64,000 bases of DNA. It comes from UBA4427 sp046351135 (GTDB lineage Bacteria; Myxococcota_A; UBA9160; UBA4427). The stretch spans positions 186,001-250,000 of the forward strand of contig JAXLZA010000010.1 in the NCBI GenBank assembly GCA_046351135.1, given 5' to 3'. The position numbers and the translations under genes are program-made. Below the pieces are notes generated by a model. The model had not been told where the DNA came from and searched no databases. It was given only the letters and a program-made list of their open reading frames with translations. This document shows positions 52,291 through 59,925 of this stretch, piece after piece (position 1 is the first letter of the stretch; each line of letters starts with the position of its first letter).

Positions 52291-52318
52291 TCTAGCCGAT
52301 CCCCGCGCGCCGATCGAC

Positions 52319-53113
52319 CTACCGCAGATCCCAGGGCGCCGACTGGCCGCGGCTCCGCCCCGGCCAGTAGCCCGGAATCGGGAGATCGCGATCGATCTGG
52401 GCCGCCGACGGCGCGACGATCACGTCGTAGCCGGCACCGCACGCCGGAGGAAGGGCGTTGGTCGCGCTGCGGTTGACGATCAGCGTCGCCGGCTCACCGA
52501 TTCCCTCGACACCGCCCGCCGCGCCCTGGATCGCGAACTGCGAGCCATTGTCGGGAATCCAGAGATTGACCTTCGCGCCGTCGAAGATCGGCTGTCGCGC
52601 GCTGCAGATGTCCGCGATCGCGACCTTTACGAGCAGCCGCTTCGCGCAGGAGGTCGCGACGAAGGTCGGAGGGCTGAACTGGAACGGCACGCGACCCACC
52701 AGGTTCGGGCGCAGGAAGCCTGCGCGCGCATGGAAGCCGACCACGTTCTCGTTCGCGTCGACCTTCTCGTCCTGCAGCGCGAAGATGTTGCGGTCCTGGA
52801 TGCTCTGGGCGAGGCCGGCGAGGCTCCCCGGAACGATCACGTCCGAGAGCGACGTGAGCGTGACGCTCGGGTTGCTGGTCGTGACGTCGGGCGCGTCGGT
52901 CGGGAAGACGACGCTCTGGGCGACCACCGCATTGACCTCCGCGCAGCCGTGTCCGATCCGGAGGGCGTTGTCGTCCCGGACGCCCTCGGTCTGCTGGGCC
53001 TTGACGGTCGTGTGCGCGCCGGCCGAGGTCGCCACGGCGAGACCGACGGTGACGGCAGAGAGGAGAAGATGCATTCGCGCCTGGATGGAAGAAGACCGGA
53101 TCGACCTGTGCAT
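52319..53113 (-). CDS. Secreted YcnI/DUF1775-like protein with predicted N-terminal histidine
   Basis: A 264-residue exported protein. The signal is LLLSAVTVGLAVATSAGA with cleavage after AGA, so the mature chain begins HTTVKAQQ. It contains LRIGHGCAEVNAVVAQSVVF, which resembles the conserved GC block of YcnI-like DUF1775 proteins; those bind copper through an N-terminal histidine. The rest has beta-rich character and cysteines at SCAKRL, ICSAR and ACGAG. AGGAG before the ATG at 53113 supports that start over an internal one at 53074. It is the first gene of a likely two-gene unit with the 153-residue protein; a copper-related role is inferred. Confidence 0.68.
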   Translation of the reverse strand: MHRSIRSSSIQARMHLLLSAVTVGLAVATSAGAHTTVKAQQTEGVRDDNALRIGHGCAEVNAVVAQSVVFPTDAPDVTTSNPSVTLTSLSDVIVPGSLAGLAQSIQDRNIFALQDEKVDANENVVGFHARAGFLRPNLVGRVPFQFSPPTFVATSCAKRLLVKVAIADICSARQPIFDGAKVNLWIPDNGSQFAIQGAAGGVEGIGEPATLIVNRSATNALPPACGAGYDVIVAPSAAQIDRDLPIPGYWPGRSRGQSAPWDLR

Positions 53114-53150
53114 GACCTGCTCCTGAATGGGTTCGGGCGCACCCTAGCCA

Positions 53151-53168
53151 CCCCCGCCCGCGCGGGGG
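53151..53168. promoter_or_regulatory. Small hairpin between divergent secreted-protein and VOC genes
   Basis: CCCCCGC-CCGC-GCGGGGG forms a 7-bp GC stem, about 40 bp upstream of the minus-strand start at 53113. As it lies between divergent genes it is not a terminator for either; it may be a leader structure or a chance GC palindrome. Confidence 0.3.
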
Positions 53169-53281
53169 ATGCGGCATGTTGTCGCGGCCGGCGCGTGCCC
53201 CGGAGGTGCCGCCAGTGCTCGGGATCGCCCGTCTCTAGCCCGTCCAACGCACGGCCTCGTGCCACCACCCGGAGCCGCTCC

Positions 53282-53917
53282 ATGTCCCATCCGATCGCCC
53301 GATCCGCCGCCGTCCCCGCCCTCCGATCCGCGCCCACGCCGCCGTCCGCGATCTCCGCGCGCCCCGCGGCCTCGCGCCCCACGGTCCCGCACCCCGCGCC
53401 GGGCGCCGCCCGCGGGCTTGCGCTCGGCCTCATGCTCGCGCTCGTCGCGGCGGCGGGCTGTGCGACGCGCAGCGCCCCGGAAGCCCCGAGGCCCCCTTCC
53501 CCGCCCGCGCCGGTGCTCCTCTTCCCGGCCCTCAATGTCCTCGACCTCGAGCGCACGCTCGCCTTCTACGTCGACCTGATGGGGATGCGCGAGACGCTGC
53601 GGCTCGGCGACGCGACGACCGAGCGGATCGAGGTCACCCTCTCCTACGGCGACGCGAACGGCGCCGCCGCCTCCCTCGTGCTCCAGCGCGAGAACGGGCG
53701 CACGAAGCCCTACGTCTTCGACGCCTTCAGCCGCGTCGCGTTCCGCGTGCCGGACGTCGACGCGCTCGTCGCGCGGATCCGCGCCGCGGGGCATCCGGTG
53801 CTCGTCGAGCCCCACTTCATCGAGGCGATGGGGATGAAGATCCGGCTCGCGTTCGTGCAGGATCCGAACGGCGCGCGGGTCGAGCTGATCGGCGTCGTGC
53901 CCCGGGACGGCGCCTAG
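53282..53917 (+). CDS. Lipoprotein with a VOC domain
   Basis: A 211-residue protein. After about 40 polar, proline-rich residues comes a signal segment GLALGLMLALVAAAGC with a good lipobox (AAGC), so the mature protein should be lipid-anchored in the periplasm. The mature part is a single VOC domain: LLFPALNVLDLERTLAFYVD, ASLVLQRENGRTKP, RVAFRVPDVDALVARIRAAG and AFVQDPNGARVELIG. VOC proteins are usually cytosolic enzymes; an anchored one may bind or process an exported small molecule. GGAG precedes the ATG. Divergent from the histidine-first secreted protein. Confidence 0.78.
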   Translation: MSHPIARSAAVPALRSAPTPPSAISARPAASRPTVPHPAPGAARGLALGLMLALVAAAGCATRSAPEAPRPPSPPAPVLLFPALNVLDLERTLAFYVDLMGMRETLRLGDATTERIEVTLSYGDANGAAASLVLQRENGRTKPYVFDAFSRVAFRVPDVDALVARIRAAGHPVLVEPHFIEAMGMKIRLAFVQDPNGARVELIGVVPRDGA

Positions 53918-53957
53918 CAGGGCGCCGGCGCGCGCGGGGGCGCGCACGGTCGTGCGC

Positions 53958-54980
53958 CTAGCGGAAGTGGGGCAGGACGCGCTCGCCGAAGGTGCGCATC
54001 CAGGTCGGCTGGTCCTGGATGAACTGGGAGACGATCAGGTTGCGGACACCGTACGACGCGACCTCGTGGAGCCGCTCGACGCAGCGCTCGGGCGGACCGG
54101 CGATCGTGCCCTGGCGCGCGAGGTAGTCGCGCAGGTCGTACTTGTCGATCAGCGCCTCGTTCGGGTTCGTCGCGCCGGGATGGGCGTGGAAGCGCGACTG
54201 GTATTCGCTCATGAGGCCGCGGATGCGGCCTTCGAGCTCGGCCGGGAGGCCCTTGCCCGCGAGGGTGAAGCGGAAGACGTGGTTCGCCGTGCCGGCCAGC
54301 ACCGAGCGGATCGAGTCGATGCCCTCGCGCTCGCTCGGCGCGAAGATGAGATTGCACATGTGCCAGATCTCGAGGTCCTCGACCGCGCGCCCCGCCTCCG
54401 CGGCCCCGGCGGCGAGGTGCTCCATCGCGACGGCGAGGCGATCGGGGGTCAGGCAGTTCGAGAGGACGACGCCGTCGGCGAAGCGCCCGGCGAGGCGCTG
54501 CGTCTTCGGTCCCTCGGCGGCGATCCAGACCGGGACGGGCGCCGGCTCGGGCAGCCAGTGGAGCGCCAGGGGTTGGCCCCCGTCGTCGAAGGTGCCGCCC
54601 GCCGTCATCGTCTGGACCGCCCGCATCGTCCGCTCGATCTCGCCGACCGACGCGGGGGCGACGCCGATGTTGCGCAGCGCGCTGTCCCCCGACGCGAGCC
54701 CGTAGCGGAAGCGCCCGCCCGCCAGCTGCTGGATCGACGCACACGCCGACGCGATCACCGCGGGATGCCGCGTCGCGGGGTTCGAGACGGTGATCGCGAG
54801 GTTCGCGCGGCGGGTCGTCGTCGCGGCGAAGGTCATCAGCGAGAAGCACTCCGCCCAGAGCGATTGCGAGTCGCCGCAGGTCAGGAGGTCGAAGCCGATC
54901 CCCTCCGCCAGCTCGAGCCAGCGGCGGTAGTCGTCGAAACGGCGGACGGTCGTGCCGGTTCCGAATTGCAGTCGGGTCAT
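53958..54980 (-). CDS. LLM-class flavin/F420-dependent oxidoreductase
   Basis: A 340-residue luciferase-like barrel of the methylene-tetrahydromethanopterin-reductase-like branch: LAEGIGFDLLTCGDSQSLWA, LAITVSNPATRHPAVIASAC, GGRFRYGLASGDSALRNIGV (the SGDSA phosphate-binding region) and VPVWIAAEGPKTQRLAGRFA. The SGDSA-type loop suggests F420. It diverges from the DUF1214 gene at 55077 (96 bp between starts), perhaps sharing a promoter region. Confidence 0.87.
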   Translation of the reverse strand: MTRLQFGTGTTVRRFDDYRRWLELAEGIGFDLLTCGDSQSLWAECFSLMTFAATTTRRANLAITVSNPATRHPAVIASACASIQQLAGGRFRYGLASGDSALRNIGVAPASVGEIERTMRAVQTMTAGGTFDDGGQPLALHWLPEPAPVPVWIAAEGPKTQRLAGRFADGVVLSNCLTPDRLAVAMEHLAAGAAEAGRAVEDLEIWHMCNLIFAPSEREGIDSIRSVLAGTANHVFRFTLAGKGLPAELEGRIRGLMSEYQSRFHAHPGATNPNEALIDKYDLRDYLARQGTIAGPPERCVERLHEVASYGVRNLIVSQFIQDQPTWMRTFGERVLPHFR

Positions 54981-55076
54981 GCCCCTACGAAAGCGCAGAA
55001 CCCCGCGGATCGGCTACCAATGGATCGGATTTCCTTCCCGATTCCGCCGCCCACGGCAGGAGGAAGAGCAGCCGCG

Positions 55077-56453
55077 ATGCGTGCCCCCGGCTTCGATCGA
55101 TCCTTCCCGGCGTTCCCTGCGCGGGTGGCCCACGTCCTCGTCCTCGCGCTCGGCGTCGCCCTCGGCCTCGCGGCGACGGCCGCCACGGCAGGCGGGACGC
55201 TCTCGACCCTGGGGCAGCTCGAGCGCGAGGTGCGCGCCCTCGAGATCCTCGCGACCCCGGACATGCGCCGGGCGATCGACGCCCTCGAGCAGCTCTACCG
55301 CGCCGACGAACGCGGCAGGACGGCGGCCGGCGCAGCGACGGCGCGCCGCGCCGCCGAGTCGACGGCGACCGCGGCGGTCTACGCGGTCGTCAACGAGGAC
55401 ACCGCCCGCCCCGTCGTCTTCTGGGGCGCCAATGCGCCCCACGAGTGGTTCGGGATCTCGGTGCCCCGCGGCGGCTATGGCATCGAGAACCCCGACAACG
55501 TCTACCGCTCGCTCCACGTCGACGGCGCCTCCCGCTACGAGATCCACGGGCGCTTCCCGAAGCAGGGCCCCGTCGAGCTCCACCTCGTCGTCATGGACGA
55601 GGTCCCGGGCTCGAGCGACAAGATGCCCGTCGAGGGCGCAGGCCTCGTCGCGACGCTGCGCAGCGACGCCATGCAGATCGACCCCGACGGCCGCTTCACG
55701 ATCACCCTCGACAGCGACCCCGCGAACGGACGCCCGAACCATCTCCAGCTGCCGAAGTCCGGGACCTATCCCGTCTACGTCCGCGACCTCTTCACCGACT
55801 GGTCGCGCCAGTCCCCGGTCGCCCTCGAGGCCTTCCGCGTCGCGGGCCCGCCGGCGCCTCCGGTCGAGCCCGTCGCGAAGCAGGCCGAGGCCGCCGCCCG
55901 TCGGCTCGATCGGATGGGGCGCTTCTGGCTCGGCTTCAACAACCGCTTCCTCTACACCCTCGCGCCCAACACCCTGACGCCGCCCCGCAACCGGCCCGGC
56001 GGCCGGGGACTCTCGAACTCGGGCCACTTCGCCCTCGCCGACGACGAGGCCCTCGTCCTCACCCTCGATCCCCTCGGCGCGGGCTCCTTCGACGTCCAGC
56101 TCGCCGATCCCTGGGGCGTCGCCTACGAGTACGTCGGTCGCACGAGCAGCCTCAACCACGCCCAGTCCGTCGCGAACGCCGACGGCAGCATCACCTTCGT
56201 CGTCTCGGCGAAGGATCCCGGCGTCCACAACTGGCTCGATCCCGACGGCCAGTCCGCGGGCATCGTGATCGGACGCTGGCAGGTGCTGCCGGGCGAGGTC
56301 GACGCGAGCAAGGCGGTGCGCGAGGTGCGCGTCGTGAAGCAGGGCGCCCTGCGCGAGGCGCTCCCGCCCGGGACGCGCTTCGTCACGCCGGCCGAGCGCG
56401 AGGCGCAGCGCGGCGAGCGAGCGCGGCAGTACACACGCCGCCTCGCCTGGTAG
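55077..56453 (+). CDS. Secreted DUF1214 protein
   Basis: A 458-residue exported protein with a signal segment (VAHVLVLALGVALGLAATAATA, about residues 17-38). The DUF1214 blocks are SNSGHFALADDEALVLTLDP and VSAKDPGVHNWLDPDGQSAG. Upstream parts (VFWGANAPHEWFGISVPRGG, YRSLHVDGASRYEIHGRFP) resemble DUF1254-linked regions. Function is unknown. AGGAGGAAG lies 10 nt before the ATG. It stands 87 bp ahead of the MFS transporter gene on the same strand, possibly in one operon. Confidence 0.85.
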   Translation: MRAPGFDRSFPAFPARVAHVLVLALGVALGLAATAATAGGTLSTLGQLEREVRALEILATPDMRRAIDALEQLYRADERGRTAAGAATARRAAESTATAAVYAVVNEDTARPVVFWGANAPHEWFGISVPRGGYGIENPDNVYRSLHVDGASRYEIHGRFPKQGPVELHLVVMDEVPGSSDKMPVEGAGLVATLRSDAMQIDPDGRFTITLDSDPANGRPNHLQLPKSGTYPVYVRDLFTDWSRQSPVALEAFRVAGPPAPPVEPVAKQAEAAARRLDRMGRFWLGFNNRFLYTLAPNTLTPPRNRPGGRGLSNSGHFALADDEALVLTLDPLGAGSFDVQLADPWGVAYEYVGRTSSLNHAQSVANADGSITFVVSAKDPGVHNWLDPDGQSAGIVIGRWQVLPGEVDASKAVREVRVVKQGALREALPPGTRFVTPAEREAQRGERARQYTRRLAW

Positions 56454-56540
56454 GCGCGACCGCGGCCCGGACGCGACGTCGATCGCGGTCGAAAACGATG
56501 CGCCCGGCCAGGGCGCGCGCCAGGAAGGGATCCCTCGAAC

Positions 56541-57821
56541 GTGACCGACCGCCCGAACGACGCGAGCCGCGCCCGCCAGAACTACGTGCTCGCGGTGCTC
56601 GTGCTCGTCTACGCCGTCAACTTCATCGACCGCAACCTGCTGCCGATCCTGCTCCAGCCGATCAAGGAGGAGCTCGGCGCTTCGGACGCGGCGATGGGCT
56701 TCCTCGTGGGCTTCGCCTTCGCGGTCTTCTACACCCTCGCGGGCATCCCGATCGCGCGCCTCGCCGACCACGGCTCGCGCCGCGACATCATGGCGATCGG
56801 CATCGCCTTTTGGAGCCTGATGACGGCGGCCTCGGGCCTCGTCACGAGCTTCGCGCAGCTCGCCCTCGTGCGGATCGGCGTTGGCGTCGGCGAGGCCTCG
56901 GCGACGCCCGCCGCCCACGCGATGATCTCCGACCTGTTTCCGCCCGAGCGGCGCGCCCGGGCGCTCTCGATCTACAGCACGGGGGCGAACTTCGGCGTGC
57001 TCTTCGGGCTGATGCTCGGCGGGGTGATCCAGCAGACGCTCGGGTGGCGGGCGGCCTTCCTGCTGATCGGCCTGCCGGGCATCCTGATCGCGCTGCTCGT
57101 CCGCTGGACGCTGCCCGAGCCGCGCCGCGGCGAGTCCGAGGGCCTCGTCGATCCGGGCGAGACGCCCGACATCGCGACGACGCTCCGCTACCTCGCGTCG
57201 CGGCCGACCTTCCGGCATCTCGCCGCCTCGGCCGGGCTCTACGGCATCACGTGTTATGGCTTCGTCGCCTGGGCCCCGACCTTCGTCGTCCGGGTCCATG
57301 GTCTCGGCCCCGCCGAGACGGGCTTCAAGACCGGGCTCGCGATCGGGATCTCGGGCGCGATCGGCGCCGTCTTCGCGGGCGAGCTGACCGATCGGCTCGT
57401 GAAGCGCGATCGGCGCTGGCTCGTGTGGATTCCGGCGGCGTCGGCGGTGCTCCAGGTGCCGTTCCATGCCGCCTTCGCACTCTCGCCGAGCGCGGATCTC
57501 GCGATCCTGGCGCTGGTCCCGGTCAACTTCCTGAACGGGATCTTCGGGCCGTCGAGCTACACGCTGACCCAGGGCCTCGCCCAGGTCCGCATGCGCGCGA
57601 TGGCGTCGGCGACGCTGCTCTTCTTCCTGAACCTCGTCGGCATGGGCCTCGGCCCGACGCTCGTCGGCCAGCTGAACGACGTCTTCGCCGCCGAGCACGG
57701 CGCCGACGCCATCCGCTACTCGATCCTCGCGCTGCTGCTCGCGAATGCCTGGGGCATCGTCCACTCGCTGCTCGCGACGCGGACCCTGGAGGCGGATCTG
57801 GCCCGGGCCGCCGAGCGCTAG
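56541..57821 (+). CDS. MFS transporter
   Basis: A 426-residue major facilitator with 12 expected membrane helices in two bundles. The first is VLAVLVLVYAVNFIDRNLLP, with the Asp-Arg pair of the spinster/sugar-phosphate-antiporter-like group; the loop 2-3 signature is IARLADHGSRRDIMA. The central loop (RRGESEGLVDPGETP) separates the halves. It probably moves an organic acid, lipid-like molecule or aromatic across the inner membrane. The start is GTG at 56541. The upstream secreted DUF1214 gene suggests a shared substrate, but this is only positional. Confidence 0.9.
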   Translation: MTDRPNDASRARQNYVLAVLVLVYAVNFIDRNLLPILLQPIKEELGASDAAMGFLVGFAFAVFYTLAGIPIARLADHGSRRDIMAIGIAFWSLMTAASGLVTSFAQLALVRIGVGVGEASATPAAHAMISDLFPPERRARALSIYSTGANFGVLFGLMLGGVIQQTLGWRAAFLLIGLPGILIALLVRWTLPEPRRGESEGLVDPGETPDIATTLRYLASRPTFRHLAASAGLYGITCYGFVAWAPTFVVRVHGLGPAETGFKTGLAIGISGAIGAVFAGELTDRLVKRDRRWLVWIPAASAVLQVPFHAAFALSPSADLAILALVPVNFLNGIFGPSSYTLTQGLAQVRMRAMASATLLFFLNLVGMGLGPTLVGQLNDVFAAEHGADAIRYSILALLLANAWGIVHSLLATRTLEADLARAAER

Positions 57822-57847
57822 TCGGATCGTCCCGTTCACCCGCCTGC

Positions 57848-57874
57848 GCGGGCCCGGCGCTGCGGGCCGCCCGC
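57848..57874. terminator. Weak GC hairpin between convergent MFS and VOC genes
   Basis: GCGGGC and GCCCGC arms enclose a GC-rich loop able to pair internally. It lies in the 70-bp gap between convergent stops and could serve both strands, but lacks a U-tract. Confidence 0.25.
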
Positions 57875-57891
57875 GCTGCGCACGAGCCCGC

Positions 57892-58350
57892 CTACTCCGG
57901 CACCTGCTCCTGCAGGCAGATCCGCATGCCCGCATGGTCGTCGAAGCCCGCCTGCAGGATCGAGAAGCGCGAGCCGCTCGAGAGCCCCCGCTCGTCGACC
58001 TCGTCCGGCGTGATCGTCTCCCGGAACAGGAGCTTGCCGCCGGCGGCGACGAACGACGAGACGACGCCCTCGATGCCGCGGACGTCGTAGACGACGGTGT
58101 AGACGCCTTCGCCGCGCTGGGCGAGGAAGGCGTTCGCGGCCTCGACCATCAACCCGGTCGCGTAGGCGGGCGCCATGATCTCGATGCCGCCATGCCACGA
58201 GATCAGGACCTTGAGGCCGAGCTCCGGCAGATCGAGCTCGTCGAGGGGGACGCCGATCACGCCCTCCCAGAACGCCTTCACCCGCGGCAGGCTCTCCGCC
58301 CGCACGCACCAGACCACGTGATGAACCCCTCTCCCGTCCGCGAGCGGCAT
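57892..58350 (-). CDS. VOC family protein
   Basis: A 152-residue protein starting GVHHVVWCVRAESLPRVKAF, then FWEGVIGVPLDELDLPELGL, VVYDVRGIEGVVSSFVAAGG and a closing GMRICLQEQ with Glu. It resembles one VOC module pair with an unusual central insertion (IEIMAPAYATG). Metal ligands could be His at the start and Glu at the end; the activity is unknown. AAGGAGGGAG before ATG 58350 fixes the start. Divergent from the next VOC gene at 58560. Confidence 0.8.
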   Translation of the reverse strand: MPLADGRGVHHVVWCVRAESLPRVKAFWEGVIGVPLDELDLPELGLKVLISWHGGIEIMAPAYATGLMVEAANAFLAQRGEGVYTVVYDVRGIEGVVSSFVAAGGKLLFRETITPDEVDERGLSSGSRFSILQAGFDDHAGMRICLQEQVPE

Positions 58351-58559
58351 CGGCGACTCCCTCCTTGTCCGGCCTCCGGCGACGATACCGCTTCCGCGCC
58401 GCACGACGCGTCCCGTCCACACGGCGCCCCGCGTCACACGGCGCCCCCGCCTCGCGGCGGGACGCCTGCGCCGCGGGGACGACTCCGCCCATCGTCGCCC
58501 CGGATCGGTTGTGACGACCCGAGCCCGCGAGTACCGTGGCGTCGACCGGAGGAATCGCC

Positions 58560-58970
58560 ATGCCCGCCGACCGCCTCTCGAAGCTCTCGTTCACGAAGCT
58601 CGTCGTCGACGACCTCGATCGGATGGCCGCCTTCTACACGACCGTCTTCGACCTCCACCAGACGGGCCGCCTCACCTTCGAGAAGGGGGCGATCGGCGAG
58701 CCGATCGAGGAGATCTTCCTCTGTCCGGAGCCGACGGACCGCTACGGCCAGTTCGTGCTCTTCAAGTTCCTGAGCCGTCCCGCACCGCGGGACAGCGAGG
58801 TCATCCTCGGATTCGACACCCACGACCTCGACACCGTCCTCGCCCGCGCGGAGCGCTGCGGCGGCTCGCTCGCGGCGCCCATCAAGGCGATGCCCGAGCT
58901 CGGCGTCCGGGTCGCGATGCTGCGCGATCCCGAGGGCCATCTCTGCGAGCTCGTCGAAACGCGGAGCTGA
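58560..58970 (+). CDS. VOC family (glyoxalase-like) protein
   Basis: A 136-residue protein: LSFTKLVVDDLDRMAAFYTT, FDLHQTGRLTFEKGAIGEPI, EVILGFDTHDLDTVLARAER and AMLRDPEGHLCELVETRS, the last with the ligand Glu. The start ATG at 58560 has CGGAGGAA 7 nt upstream; a frame extension at 58536 lacks a ribosome-binding site. It lies only 4 bp before the L,D-transpeptidase gene, which suggests a shared mRNA despite unrelated function. Confidence 0.85.
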   Translation: MPADRLSKLSFTKLVVDDLDRMAAFYTTVFDLHQTGRLTFEKGAIGEPIEEIFLCPEPTDRYGQFVLFKFLSRPAPRDSEVILGFDTHDLDTVLARAERCGGSLAAPIKAMPELGVRVAMLRDPEGHLCELVETRS

Positions 58971-58974
58971 GGCG

Positions 58975-59925
58975 GTGGCGGGGCACTCCCCTCGCCCGAC
59001 GTCACGCCTGCGCGCGGTGGCAGCGGGCCTCGCGCTCCTGAGCGTCCTTTCCGGATCCGGGGCGCACGCCCGCCCGCTCGCCGACACGATCGTCGGCGAG
59101 CGGCGCGAGGTCGTGGCCGTGGCCGGCGACTCGCTGACCGTGGTCGCCGCGCGCTTCGGCCTCTCCGTCGCGCGCCTCGCCCGGGCGAACGCGCTCGCGC
59201 CCGATGCGCGCCTCGCGATCGGCCAGCGCCTGCGCATCGAGACCGCCCACGTCGTGCCCGCCGAGCTCGCGGCGCTCGCCCCCGACGCGATCCTCGTGAA
59301 CGTGCCCCAGCGCATGCTCTTCGAGCGCCGGGGCGGCGCGCTCGCCGGCGCCTACCCGATCGCGGCGGGCCGCCCGAGCTGGCCGACGCCGCGCGGCGAC
59401 TTCACGGGCGACACGCGCGCGATCGACAAGCCCTGGATCGTGCCGCGCCGGATCCAGGCGGAGATGCGCTCGAAGGGCGAGCCCGTCCTCCGCGTCGTCC
59501 CGCCCGGCCCCGAGAACCCCCTCGGCCACCACTGGCTCGGTCTCTCGCGCTCGAGCATCGGCATCCACGGAACGAACGCGCCGGCGAGCATCTACTCGCT
59601 CCGCACCCACGGCTGCATCCGGCTCCATCCCGACGACGTCGCCGCGCTCTTCGAGCGCAGCCGGATCGGGGATCCCGTCACGATCGTCTACGAGCCGGTC
59701 CTGCTCGCGGCGCCGCCCGACGGCCCGATCTGCCTCGAGGTCCATCCGGATGCCTATGCCCGAACGGGCTCGGCCCTCGCGATCCTCGAGACGCTCGCCA
59801 CGCAGGCCGGTCAGACCGCACGGATCGACTGGGCCCGGGTCACCGAGGTCCTCGCCGCGAAGGAAGGCCTCGCCCGGGACGTGACCCGCGGCCACCCCGG
59901 CGAGCTCTGCACGCCGACGCGCTGA
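58975..59925 (+). CDS. L,D-transpeptidase (YkuD) with LysM domain
   Basis: A 316-residue periplasmic enzyme. The signal region is RLRAVAAGLALLSVLSGSG; a LysM domain (about residues 46-90, VVAVAGDSLTVVAARFGLSV) binds peptidoglycan. The YkuD catalytic domain has H198 (IGIHGTNAP), H212 and C214 (THGCIRLHPDDV). It makes 3-3 cross-links or attaches proteins to murein. The start is GTG at 58975. It follows the VOC gene after 4 bp and abuts the convergent deacylase gene with no gap. Confidence 0.92.
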   Translation: MAGHSPRPTSRLRAVAAGLALLSVLSGSGAHARPLADTIVGERREVVAVAGDSLTVVAARFGLSVARLARANALAPDARLAIGQRLRIETAHVVPAELAALAPDAILVNVPQRMLFERRGGALAGAYPIAAGRPSWPTPRGDFTGDTRAIDKPWIVPRRIQAEMRSKGEPVLRVVPPGPENPLGHHWLGLSRSSIGIHGTNAPASIYSLRTHGCIRLHPDDVAALFERSRIGDPVTIVYEPVLLAAPPDGPICLEVHPDAYARTGSALAILETLATQAGQTARIDWARVTEVLAAKEGLARDVTRGHPGELCTPTR

